This document shows, one piece after another, positions 31,595-40,900 of a stretch of 41,016 bases of DNA; position 1 is the first letter of the stretch; each line of letters begins with the position of its first letter. Origin of the DNA: Lachnospiraceae bacterium (GTDB taxonomy: Bacteria > Bacillota > Clostridia > Lachnospirales > Lachnospiraceae); assembly GCA_017614345.1 (NCBI GenBank), contig JAGACB010000109.1, positions 1-41,016 on the forward strand, read 5' to 3'. The notes under the pieces were generated by a model, which was given only the letters and a program-made list of their open reading frames with translations, was not told the DNA's origin and ran no database searches. A program made the translations under genes and the position numbers.

Positions 31595-33907
31595 ATGATC
31601 AAGTTACTCGAACACGGCGCATGGCTCCTCGGCGGTACCGAGCTGATCGAGGATGATGAACAGGCCGGTGCAAAGCTTTCCGCCCATTTGGGCCGGGTGC
31701 CTGACAAGGCGGAGGCGGCAAAGAGCACAATGGCTTATGGGATCTTAGAATCTCACAATACTTCCGGAGACATGAAGAAGTTAAAGATCAAGTTTGACCG
31801 GATGGCTTCTCATGATATCACTTTTGTAGGTATTATCCAGACTGCAAGAGCCAGCGGACTTACGGAATTCCCGATCCCTTACGTTCTGACCAACTGCCAC
31901 AACTCTCTTTGTGCGGTAGGCGGAACCATCAACGAGGATGACCACATGTTCGGTCTTTCCTGCGCTAAGAAGTACGGCGGAATCTATGTTCCTCCTCATC
32001 AGGCAGTTATTCATCAGTTCGAAAGAGAAATGATGACCGGCGTAGGCCGTATGATCCTCGGTTCCGACAGCCACACCCGTTATGGTGCGCTCGGTACCAT
32101 GGCCATCGGTGAGGGCGGTCCCGAGCTGGTAAAGCAGCTTCTCGGCAGAACCTATGATGTCAATATGCCCGGCGTCATCGCCATTTATCTGACCGGAAAG
32201 CCTGAACCCGGTGTAGGTCCTCAGGACGTGGCACTTGCCATCATCGGTAAGGTATTTGCCTGCGGTTATGTGAACAATAAGGTAATGGAGTTTGTGGGCC
32301 CCGGCGTGGAGCATTTAAGTGTAGACTTCCGTATCGGTGTGGACGTAATGACCACCGAGACCACCTGCCTGTCCTCCATCTGGAAGACCGACTCTGCGGT
32401 TAAGGAATACTACGAGATCCACGGAAGAGAAGAGGAGTTTGCTTCTCTTGAACCCGGTGCAGTTACCTACTATGACGGTGCGGTTGTTGTGGATCTGTCT
32501 GAGATCAAGCCTATGATCGCCATGCCCTTCCATCCCAGCAACACCTATACCATCGAGGAACTCAATGCAAACCTCGAGGATATCCTTGCCGACTGCGAGA
32601 AGAAGGCTCTTGTCAGCCTGAACAACAACAAGAATATCGAATTCCACCTTCGCGACAAGATCCGCGACGGCGGTCTGTATGTAGAGCAGGGTGTTATCGC
32701 CGGTTGTGCCGGCGGCGGTTATGAGAACCTCTGTGATGTGGCTGATATCTTAAACGGTCAGTCCATCGGTCAGGATGAGTTCTCCTTAAGCGTATATCCG
32801 GCTTCCCAGCCCATTTTCATGCAGCTGGTCAAGAACGGTGCGGTAGCGAAGATCATGGCAACCGGAACCACCATCCGTTCCGCATTCTGCGGTCCTTGCT
32901 TCGGTGCCGGAGATGTTCCTCCGAACAACGGTCTCTCTATCCGTCACTCCACCAGAAACTTCCCGAACCGCGAAGGTTCCAAGGTTACCAACGGTCAGAT
33001 CGCTTCCGTAGCGCTGATGGATGCTCGTTCCATTGCTGCTACTGCCATTAATAAGGGTCGTCTGACTGCAGCAACGGATCTGGATGTGAACTTCACAAAG
33101 CCCCGTTACTACTTTGACAAGACCATTTATGACAACCGCGTTTACGACGGCTACGGAAAGGCTGATCCCACAGCAGAGATCAAGCTCGGACCCAACATCA
33201 AGGACTGGCCGTCCATGGTAGCCCTTACCGATAATCTTCTCCTTCGTGTAACCGCTGAGATCCATGATCCGGTTACCACCACGGATGAGCTGATCCCCTC
33301 CGGTGAGACCTCTTCTTACCGTTCCAACCCTCTGGGTCTGGCTGAATTCACCCTGTCCAGAAAGGATCCTTCCTATGTGGGCAAGGCAAAGGAAGTTCGT
33401 GCCCTTGAGGAAACCAGACGGACCGGTGCTGCCCTCGGCAGCGGCGATTCTCCTGCCAGCGCATCTGCCCTTGAGGCACTTTCCGCCATCGGCCGGGAGT
33501 TCACCGATGTGAACAGCCAAAACACCGGAATCGGAAGCACCATCTACGCCGTAAAGCCCGGTGACGGTTCCGCCCGTGAGCAGGCAGCTTCCTGCCAGAA
33601 GGTTCTGGGCGGCTGGGCCAACATTGCAAAGGGCTATGCTACCAAGCGTTACCGTTCCAATCTGATCAACTGGGGTATGCTTCCCCTGCTGTATGATGGG
33701 GATGATCTTCCTTTCACAAACGGCGATTACATTTTCCTGCCCGGGATCAAGAAGGCAGTGGAAGAGAAGGCTTCTGTGATCAAGGCTTACGCTTATCATG
33801 ACGGCAAGCTTTCCGAGTTCAATATGACCCTCGGCGACCTCACCGACGACGAGCGCCGGATCATCTTAGATGGGTGCCTGATCAACTACTATAAGAGCGG
33901 AAAATAA
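31595..33907 (+). CDS. Aconitase-family hydratase
   Basis: A 770-residue iron-sulfur hydro-lyase of the aconitase superfamily. Motifs: LTNCHNSLC near 100, [13 protein letters not shown] near 155, [13 protein letters not shown] with Cys371, and [10 protein letters not shown] with Cys432 and Cys435. The three cysteines would hold the 4Fe-4S cluster. A swivel-domain-like C-terminal part follows (about 560-770) with [12 protein letters not shown]. The order and the GCAGG in place of GSCTN set it apart from citrate aconitase AcnA/AcnB and recall the YbhJ-type hydratases, whose substrate is unsettled. It is monocistronic, with its own promoter, a strong AGGAGG RBS and a bidirectional terminator. 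Highly biased codons suggest good expression. Confidence 0.85.
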   Translation: MIKLLEHGAWLLGGTELIEDDEQAGAKLSAHLGRVPDKAEAAKSTMAYGILESHNTSGDMKKLKIKFDRMASHDITFVGIIQTARASGLTEFPIPYVLTNCHNSLCAVGGTINEDDHMFGLSCAKKYGGIYVPPHQAVIHQFEREMMTGVGRMILGSDSHTRYGALGTMAIGEGGPELVKQLLGRTYDVNMPGVIAIYLTGKPEPGVGPQDVALAIIGKVFACGYVNNKVMEFVGPGVEHLSVDFRIGVDVMTTETTCLSSIWKTDSAVKEYYEIHGREEEFASLEPGAVTYYDGAVVVDLSEIKPMIAMPFHPSNTYTIEELNANLEDILADCEKKALVSLNNNKNIEFHLRDKIRDGGLYVEQGVIAGCAGGGYENLCDVADILNGQSIGQDEFSLSVYPASQPIFMQLVKNGAVAKIMATGTTIRSAFCGPCFGAGDVPPNNGLSIRHSTRNFPNREGSKVTNGQIASVALMDARSIAATAINKGRLTAATDLDVNFTKPRYYFDKTIYDNRVYDGYGKADPTAEIKLGPNIKDWPSMVALTDNLLLRVTAEIHDPVTTTDELIPSGETSSYRSNPLGLAEFTLSRKDPSYVGKAKEVRALEETRRTGAALGSGDSPASASALEALSAIGREFTDVNSQNTGIGSTIYAVKPGDGSAREQAASCQKVLGGWANIAKGYATKRYRSNLINWGMLPLLYDGDDLPFTNGDYIFLPGIKKAVEEKASVIKAYAYHDGKLSEFNMTLGDLTDDERRIILDGCLINYYKSGK

Positions 33908-33943
33908 ATCGGAAAGGAATAGTTTGCTCACATTCGTTCACAA

Positions 33944-33997
33944 CTAAAATAAAACACAGCCGCAGGCCGATGAAACCGGTCTGCGGCTGCTTTATTT
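33944..33997. terminator. Bidirectional terminator, aconitase gene / LRR lipoprotein
   Basis: A 12-bp stem with one G-U, CAGCCGCAGGCC (33957-33968) and GGTCTGCGGCTG (33978-33989). TTTATTT follows on the right and an A-rich run (T-rich on the minus strand) lies on the left. Confidence 0.85.
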
Positions 33998-34014
33998 GTA
34001 GCAAAAGCCATGCA

Positions 34015-35619
34015 TTATCCATGAATACTGATGGAAGTAATAACGCCGTCACGGATGGAAAATCCGATGAGCATCCGCTCGTGGTAATACTTGAAAGTAC
34101 GATTTACCCGGTCGGTGCTGGTATGATCTTCATGGAAAGTACCGCTGGATTCGGAAAAAACAGCATCTTCATGGATCCGGATCCGGGCGGACTCCGAGTT
34201 TCCGAGCAGAACGATGGTGTTGGTGTAAACGTCGTTTTCATCGGGGTAGCTGTACCAGAGAGAGAAGGCTCCCTTCAGGTTCAGAGTTCCGTCTTCGATG
34301 AAGAGCGTGGAAGCGGATGCCCCCGGTTCAAAGCGGTAGATACCGTCCTTCAGGTTCAGAAAGCCGGACGCCTCATCATATTCGTCCGGTGTGAGGGGAC
34401 GATGGACGGTGAGATCGGTATGCTTGTTCTGCCCCGTTACCAAAACGTCCTCTCCTGCATAGATCTGCATAAGCTTTTTGCAGTTCTGAACGTTCAGTTC
34501 ACTCATAGGGTTTTCCTGACATCTGATACTGAATAATGCAGGGCAGAGATCTGTATCCAGAGCGGAAAGCTGATTGAAGGAACAATCCAGATAGGTCAGT
34601 TTGGGATTATGACTCAGATCCAGACTGTCAAGTCCGTTGTTTGAACAGTAAAGGAGCTGAAGATCGGACAGGCCGCTTACATCGAGACTCCTTAGGCGAT
34701 TTTCAGAGCAATACAGTTCTTTCAAAGCGGAATTGGCGCTCAGATCCAGAGAGTCAATTCCGATGTTTGAACAGTTCAGGATCCGTAATCCGGACAGGCT
34801 GCTTACGTCCAGGCTTTCCAGGGGATTCCCGGAACAGTTCAGTTCGATCAGAGCCGTATTCTCGCCGAGATCCAGTTCGGTCAGTTTATTATCGCGGCAA
34901 TCAAGTTTCATCAGCTTCGGAAGTACACTTCCGTCGAACCCGGTGAGTCCGGTTCTCCATATGTACAGTTCTTTCAGGTTCTTAAAGTATTCGATTCCCG
35001 TCAGATCGCAGATCGAAGGGCTGCTCAGGTTCATGCTTACGGTACAGGAAAGCTCGTAGGGACTGAGGTTTCTGTCGAGGTCGATATCATAAGATTTCAA
35101 AATCCTTCTCCGAAAGCCCTCATCCGGAAACGTGGTTTCGTCAATGGGGAGCAGGGAAGTGCTTTCGAGCCTGACCGGAACGGAATAGATCTGATCTCCG
35201 TTTTTTTCCCGGACCATACACCGGTACCGGTATTGATCAAGATCGTCGTTCATGGTCAGAGTGAAGACCGGGGTATTGGCGCCTTCGTCAGAGGAGGGTG
35301 TCCAGGTGGAAGAGCCGGGTTTTTGATATTGCCAATAGTATTTTAACGACTCGGAACCGGTTGCCTCTACGGAAAACGTTACTTCGGTACCGGAAGCGGC
35401 ACTTGTGCTCTTTGGCTGTTTGGTGATCTTAAGAGGAGCGGTCTCCGCCTCTGCCTCCGGTGTTTCGGACTCTGTGACGGACGAATCCTGCGTAGGTACT
35501 TCCGTGGAAACTTCCTCCTGGGAGGCACTCTCCGCCGGCTTCTGCGGGTTCGCCTGGCAGCCTCCGAATCCCAGAAGGAGGGCAAAAGTCAGAGTAAGAG
35601 CGATTTGTTGTTTTTTCAT
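34015..35619 (-). CDS. Surface lipoprotein with Ig-like domain and leucine-rich repeats
   Basis: 534 residues. Signal peptide with lipobox GFGGC (Cys21), then a Glu/Ser/Thr linker (about 22-65). An immunoglobulin-like domain follows (about 66-155, with the usual YYWQYQKPGSSTW and YRCMV positions). Next come about seven leucine-rich repeats of 21-22 residues (about 215-385) built on L-x-x-L-x-C-S-x-N-x-L-x-S-L-D-L-S. The C-terminal 130 residues form a separate beta-rich domain. The ATG at 35619 is chosen because signal peptide and AAGGGGGAC RBS fit; the open frame continues upstream to 35805 but shows no signal there. It probably binds surface or host ligands; the ligand is unknown. Its promoter lies at 35720-35748. 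Confidence 0.88.
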   Translation of the reverse strand: MKKQQIALTLTFALLLGFGGCQANPQKPAESASQEEVSTEVPTQDSSVTESETPEAEAETAPLKITKQPKSTSAASGTEVTFSVEATGSESLKYYWQYQKPGSSTWTPSSDEGANTPVFTLTMNDDLDQYRYRCMVREKNGDQIYSVPVRLESTSLLPIDETTFPDEGFRRRILKSYDIDLDRNLSPYELSCTVSMNLSSPSICDLTGIEYFKNLKELYIWRTGLTGFDGSVLPKLMKLDCRDNKLTELDLGENTALIELNCSGNPLESLDVSSLSGLRILNCSNIGIDSLDLSANSALKELYCSENRLRSLDVSGLSDLQLLYCSNNGLDSLDLSHNPKLTYLDCSFNQLSALDTDLCPALFSIRCQENPMSELNVQNCKKLMQIYAGEDVLVTGQNKHTDLTVHRPLTPDEYDEASGFLNLKDGIYRFEPGASASTLFIEDGTLNLKGAFSLWYSYPDENDVYTNTIVLLGNSESARIRIHEDAVFSESSGTFHEDHTSTDRVNRTFKYYHERMLIGFSIRDGVITSISIHG

Positions 35620-35719
35620 TGAAACAGTCCCCCTTTCCATATCTTCGGGAACAAAACAGATTCCGATCCGCGCGCTTTTTAGAGGCGGCGGTCGGCTCTG
35701 AACCATACGATCTTCTTTT

Positions 35720-35748
35720 ACTGTAATTTCACGCCCTGAAAAAGTCAA
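35720..35748 (-). promoter_or_regulatory. Promoter of the LRR lipoprotein
   Basis: On the minus strand: TTGACT (35748-35743), 17-bp spacer, TACAGT (35725-35720). Start near 35713 leaves a leader of about 94 nt. It lies downstream of the small-RNA terminator, so the two units are separate. Confidence 0.6.
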
Positions 35749-35835
35749 GACCGTTTGCAAGAATCGTCGATTTCGTGCAAGAATGACCGAAAACGGGCCG
35801 GTCAACGAATCATTTTCTTACTTCGCTCGCAAATG

Positions 35836-36007
35836 AAAAAACGCCGAAGGACACTTCGTGTTTTCGGCGATTCTTGGAAGTGCTGAAGCACTTCCAGCTG
35901 CGAAACCCCCGGGCGAAGGGGGGTTCGCCCAGGGGTTTCCAGGAAAAAATATGAAGAAAAAATATTCAGTCTGTCGGCTTCAATCAGAAGAGGTATCTCT
36001 TCTTTCT
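35836..36007 (-). ncRNA. Predicted structured small RNA, about 172 nt
   Basis: A complete minus-strand unit without a gene. From a promoter at 36042-36014 the RNA would start near 36007. It then forms a 5' hairpin (36003-35986, AGAAGAG/CTCTTCT), an A/U-rich linker, a long hairpin (35942-35898, 15 bp plus a three-base extension, loop of six C), a tight 10-bp hairpin (35896-35875, two-base loop) and a final hairpin (35869-35842, CGCCGAA/TTCGGCG with an inner stem), ending in T6. No ATG with an RBS occurs in it. Promoter, length and terminator fit a regulatory RNA. It matches no class I recognise. Confidence 0.6.
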
Positions 36008-36013
36008 GTACTT

Positions 36014-36042
36014 ATGATACCGCAAAACCACTCTGATTTCAA
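36014..36042 (-). promoter_or_regulatory. Promoter of the predicted small RNA
   Basis: On the minus strand: TTGAAA (36042-36037), 17-bp spacer, TATCAT (36019-36014); each box differs from consensus at one base. Confidence 0.6.
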
Positions 36043-36148
36043 AGAAAAATCGTCTTTTTTATCTTAAAAAAATCATGGAAATATAAAAAAAGACTTAAGG
36101 AGAAAAGGCTTCCTTCGGAGAAAAAGAAGGCCCCCTTGCAAATACCTT

Positions 36149-36177
36149 TTGATTCCACGCTCTGAATATGTTAAAAT
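36149..36177 (+). promoter_or_regulatory. Promoter of the AI-2E/branching-enzyme operon
   Basis: TTGATT (36149-36154), 17-bp spacer, TAAAAT (36172-36177). Start near 36184, directly before a palindrome at 36190. Confidence 0.65.
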
Positions 36178-36189
36178 GAAGGTTGAATT

Positions 36190-36206
36190 ATACCCTTAAG
36201 GGGTAT
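36190..36206. promoter_or_regulatory. Operator-like palindrome ATACCC-N5-GGGTAT
   Basis: ATACCC (36190-36195), TTAAG, GGGTAT (36201-36206) lies at about +7 to +23 of the predicted transcript, where a bound repressor would block transcription. The form resembles operators of the CsoR/RcnR family of metal- or formaldehyde-sensing repressors. No such regulator is in the window. Confidence 0.5.
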
Positions 36207-36250
36207 GATCCGCTTAAAAGAGAGGGAAAGAAAGTATGGAGGTGGCCTCA

Positions 36251-37978
36251 ATGGAGGAGCAACAGACATCCGGTCAGAAACATCGCAGAAGAAGACGCAG
36301 AGGCGGCGGAAACGGAGCCGCAGGAGAGGGTGCAGAAGTGATCTCTCCGGAGGAGGCTGCCCGTTTGGAGCGTGAGCGTTCTGAGCAGCTCGAGAGTATC
36401 ATGGAAGAACTGGGAAGTAAGAAAAAGAATAAAGAGGCAGGCTCCGACGGAGCCGGAACCTCGGCAAAGCCGGAAGAACGTGCAGGGGAAAAGCCTGCTA
36501 AGGCGGCCGAAACACAGGAAGGCAGAGCAAAGGGAAAGAACGAAGGAAGACCTGAGAGAAAGCCCGAGGCCTCTGCATCCGCAAAGAACGGAGGCAAGGG
36601 TGACGCACCTGCAAACGGCAAAGACAGCCGCAGACAGGAGAAAACATCGGAGCCGAAGGCGGAAAACAAACCTGCCAAGACCCGGGTGGGAGTCGGAGAG
36701 GCGTTCCGTCCCGTGACCGGGTCAAGAGCCGGTCTGTCCTTAAAGGATCATTTCTTCAGCGGCCTGTCACTTTTCATTGCCCTGGCTCTGGCGATCCTGT
36801 TTTACTATTTACTGACGCTGATGCCTCAGATCACCAAGGGGATCTCCGGTTTTGTCAAGATCATCATGCCCTTTATCTACGGTGCGGTTTTGGCTTACCT
36901 GCTGGTGCCGGTCTGCAACCGGATCGAGACATTTATCCGGAAGGTGTTCCGCTTAAAAGAGGGAACCGGTGCGTATCGGGCTGCCAGACCCATTGGTGTG
37001 GTACTGGCCTTCGGATTTGCCCTGCTGATGATCGGCGTGCTCTTGGGTCTCGTCATTCCTCAGGTCTGGACGGCGGTGTATGATATCATGGAGATCGCAC
37101 CCAAGAACTATGACCGTCTGATCAAGGCTGTAACCAAGTTTTTTGCGAAGTATCCGAAGATCGTGGAATGGATCTCCGAGTATTCGGACGATGTCTATAA
37201 TTACGGCTATAACTTCCTGCAGACCAAGATCCTGCCGAACCTTGCGCATTACATGGGCGGTATCTCCAACGGTGTGCTGTCTGCTGTGACCGGTGTGCTG
37301 AATGTGATCGTGGGCCTCATCGTAGCATTCTATCTGCTGGTTTCCCGGGGACGGTTCCTGGATCAGGCGAAAATGATCCTGTACAGCTCGGTAAAGAAGC
37401 CTGTTGCAGACAAGATCTGCAAGGAAGTGGCTTTCACGGACGATACCTTCTCCGGCTATATCAACGGTAAGATCATCGATTCCATCCTGGTGGGCGTGAT
37501 CACCGTGATCGGTGCGGCACTCATGGGAGTTCCCTATCCGCTCTTAATGGGCGTTGTGATCGGTATCACCAACATGATCCCGATCTTCGGACCCTTCATC
37601 GGTATGGTGCCCTGCACCATCATTATCCTTTTGATCAGCCCCATCAAGAGTATCTACTTTATCATTTTCAATATCATCATGCAGCAGATCGACGGAAATA
37701 TCCTGACACCCTGGATCCTGGGAGATTCCACGGGCCTGTCCGGCTTCTGGGTTCTCTTCGCCATCACGGTTTTCGGCGGCTGGTGGGGATTCATGGGCAT
37801 GATCATAGGTGTTCCGATCTTTGCCGTGATCTATCATCTGGTCCGTCAGGTCGTTCAGTACGGTCTGTACAAGAAGGGCCTGAAGGTGATGGTGCTGGAC
37901 TATATGAAAGAGTATTATCCCGACAAGGGAAAGAAGAAAAGCGGTGTCTTTTCTTTCCTGAGGCGCAAGAAATCCTAG
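36251..37978 (+). CDS. AI-2E/PerM family membrane transporter
   Basis: A polytopic membrane protein of 575 residues. The first 150 are cytosolic and low in complexity: a poly-Arg run, then Lys/Glu/Ala-rich sequence ending near RPVTGSRAGL. Family helices follow: LSLFIALALAILFYYLLTLM, FVKIIMPFIYGAVLAYLLVP, a long amphipathic middle section, then the conserved late block IGITNMIPIFGPFIGMVPC, GNILTPWILGDSTGLSGFWV and GFMGMIIGVPIFAVIYHLVR. PerM/AI-2E proteins export or exchange small solutes (TqsA, YdiK and sodium/proton-linked relatives); the substrate here is unknown. ATG 36251 has an ideal GGAGG (36238-36242). ATG 36236 in the same frame, with a weaker GAGGG, is an alternative. The branching enzyme starts 18 bp downstream. 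Confidence 0.88.
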   Translation: MEEQQTSGQKHRRRRRRGGGNGAAGEGAEVISPEEAARLERERSEQLESIMEELGSKKKNKEAGSDGAGTSAKPEERAGEKPAKAAETQEGRAKGKNEGRPERKPEASASAKNGGKGDAPANGKDSRRQEKTSEPKAENKPAKTRVGVGEAFRPVTGSRAGLSLKDHFFSGLSLFIALALAILFYYLLTLMPQITKGISGFVKIIMPFIYGAVLAYLLVPVCNRIETFIRKVFRLKEGTGAYRAARPIGVVLAFGFALLMIGVLLGLVIPQVWTAVYDIMEIAPKNYDRLIKAVTKFFAKYPKIVEWISEYSDDVYNYGYNFLQTKILPNLAHYMGGISNGVLSAVTGVLNVIVGLIVAFYLLVSRGRFLDQAKMILYSSVKKPVADKICKEVAFTDDTFSGYINGKIIDSILVGVITVIGAALMGVPYPLLMGVVIGITNMIPIFGPFIGMVPCTIIILLISPIKSIYFIIFNIIMQQIDGNILTPWILGDSTGLSGFWVLFAITVFGGWWGFMGMIIGVPIFAVIYHLVRQVVQYGLYKKGLKVMVLDYMKEYYPDKGKKKSGVFSFLRRKKS

Positions 37979-37996
37979 AGATAAGGCGGGGTGCTT

Positions 37997-40900
37997 ATGA
38001 AACAGGGATCCTGGGAGATGTTCGGGGCGCATGTTTTGCGGACTGCCCCGGGTTTTGAGCAGACGGTGTTTCGTCTCTATGCTCCGGGCGCAGTGGCTGT
38101 ATTTCTGGAGCTTTCGGAAAATGAATATCCGGAATCGGTTCGGGGGGAGAAGATCCTCCCTTTCCGGTCTGTTCCGGGAAAATATCGTTCTCTGCCCATG
38201 GTGCGCTCCTCGGAGCCCGGTCTTTCGGACGTCTTTGAGCTTTGGTCGGATGCGGATCAGACGGGAGAGAGGTATCATTTCCGGATCCGTACGCCGGAAG
38301 GCAAAGACCTTCTCAGAAGTGACCCCTACGGCACTTATTTTCCGGATCCTGCGGGACTTGATGCAGAGGTGATTTCCGAGCGAACGCCTTCTAAGGAACT
38401 TGCTTCTATCCGTGCGGAGAGAAGAAAACATTTCCCCGGCTATGATAAGCCCCTGGTGATCTACGAGGTTCACCCGGGTTCCTGGCGCCGTCATGAGGAC
38501 GGCACTGTATATTCCTACGATGAACTGGCCCGGGAGCTGGTGCCTTATGTGAAGGACCTGGGCTTTACGGCCATTGAGCTTATGGGCATTGCCGAGTATC
38601 CTTCGGATGCCTCCTGGGGCTATCAGGTCCGGGGCTACTATGCCCCCACCTCCCGTTACGGCAGGCCCTCCGGCTTTGCGCATCTGGTGGAGGCGGCTCA
38701 TCAGGCAGGCCTTGCAGTGATCCTGGACTGGGTCGGGGGACATTTTTCCCTGGACGAAGGCGGCCTTTCTTTATTTGCCGGCGCACCTCTTTACGAACGG
38801 GTGGATGCAGAGGGCAGACCTCTTCGCACCGGCTGGGGCAGTGCGCCCTTTGACTTTGACAACCCCTACGTGCGCAGATTCCTTTTGGAAAATGCCCTTT
38901 TCTGGGAGCAGGTCTATCACGTGGACGGCCTTCGTGTGGATGCCGTCTCCGTCATGATCTACGGCGATCCCGTGACCCGTGGGGAAATGTCAGAGCAGGA
39001 AATGAAGGAAACCTGGGCAAGAGAAGCAGCTATGCGCCGTTCGGCACGGCACGGTTTTGATAGCGGTTCCGGATACTATGGTTCTTCGGGATATTATGGT
39101 GGTTCGAACTATTCCGGAGGCTCTGAGGGTTTCGGTGGATCCGGCTATTATGGACCGGTTAGCTCCAAAACCGGATCTGACAAAACTGAAGTAACGTCAT
39201 ACGATGATAAAAATATTTCATCTGACGATCGTGAATGGAGAAATGATCAGTCTGACCTGACGAAATCAGAAGCTAATGAGTTTTCCTGTAATAACGAACA
39301 TACGAATGAGGGGAAGCGTGAGGGAAAAACTTTTTCCCTTCCCGAGCCGGATCCTTCCGCCGTCAGCTTTTTAAAGGAACTGACGGAGACCACGCACCAA
39401 AGCGGAAGCCATATGGTGCTGTTTGCGGAGGAGTCTGCCGCTTATCCCGGGGTGACCCGGAAGGTTTCAGAGGGCGGTCTGGGCTTTGACTATAAGTGGG
39501 ACCTGGGCTGGATGCATGATTTCCTTTCCTATTACGGAGCTGGCTCTGAGAATAAGAAATGGGAAGACTGCCACAGACAGGTGACATTTCCTATGATGTA
39601 CAGGGATTCGGAGCAGTTTTTGCTGCCTATTTCCCACGATGAAGTGGTTTACGGCAAATGCAGTATGCTCCGGAAGGCGCCCTTTGCAGAGGATTCCGTC
39701 CGTTATGCGGCGCTTAAGACCGCCATGGGCTTTTGGATGGCTCATCCCGGAAAGAAGCTTCTTTTTATGGGGCAGGAGTTCGGGGTTTCTAAGGAATGGG
39801 ATCATGAAGGTGCCCTCTTTGAGGGAATGCTTCCGGACGGCAGTTTTGGGAATGCACTGCAGCAGGATTATGCTGCATTTTTCAGGGATCTTTTGACGCT
39901 TTACCGGGAGACACCGGTTCTCTGGCGCTATGAGGATCTTGGAAAATGCGGTTCCTTTGAGCATTTCCGCTGGCTTCGGACAGATGATACGGAGCACGGC
40001 GTCTTTGCCTTTGCGAGGTTTTCGGAAGGGGAGCGCTCTCAGATCTGGATCTTCCATTTTCAGGAGGATTCCGTGGCCATTGACCTTCCCGTTTTGGAGG
40101 AGGGCGTGTACCGGAAGGTGCTGGACATCGGCGGAGCCCTTCGGAAAAAGGGGATCATGCACCTGTCGGGGCATGATGATCTGGGCAGGCCCTGTTTAAA
40201 ACTTACCATGAGCGGTCTGGGACTGGTGGTCTATGAGTGGAACTGCAGCCCTACGAGGGTGCTTCTTACGGATACCCATGCCCATTATGATGACGATGCC
40301 TTTGATGAGGACCGGGACGTGCTTCTCGGAGGAAAGTTAAAGGCGGCGGGAGTGGGAAGGATCGTGGATATCAGTGCGGCATTTCCCTCCTTGGAGCATA
40401 CCATTGCCCTGGCGGATCGGTATGAAGAGGTCTATGCCACCTGCGGCCTGCATCCCTCGGACGTATGGGAGCTGAGAGACAGGATCGCTACAGGGAGTGA
40501 AGCCGAACTCATGACGGAAAATCAGTTCCTTGCCTGGCAGAACTTTCTCGCCTCTTCCGAGGCTAAGCGCCGGAGTCCGGAGGAGCTTTTGGGGAGCCTG
40601 GCTGAGGTACGCCGGGACGGCCTTTTGTTCCACGACTATCTCTTCACCGGAAGGGAGCGGGAGATCTTTGATCATACTCTGGGCATTTTGATGAAGGCGG
40701 CGGAGCATCCCAAGGTGGTGGCCATCGGTGAGATCGGCCTGGATTACCACTGGCATCAGGATGATCTGCCGGCTCAGAAGGCCTGGTTTGCGGCTCAGAC
40801 CGTAGCAGCCAGAGAATTAGGGCTCCCTCTGGTGATCCACAGTAGAGACGCCGCACAGGATACCTTCGAGTTACTCGAAGGGCTAGACGCGGGTTCCATA

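Noticed and set aside
32786..33799. 337-residue minus-strand ORF
   Set aside because: Antisense shadow of the aconitase-family gene, caused by its strong codon bias.
37544..38743. 399-residue minus-strand ORF
   Set aside because: Spans the junction of two real plus-strand genes antisense; no RBS and no domain.
39467..40174. 235-residue minus-strand ORF
   Set aside because: Antisense of the branching-enzyme barrel, which has all catalytic residues on the plus strand.
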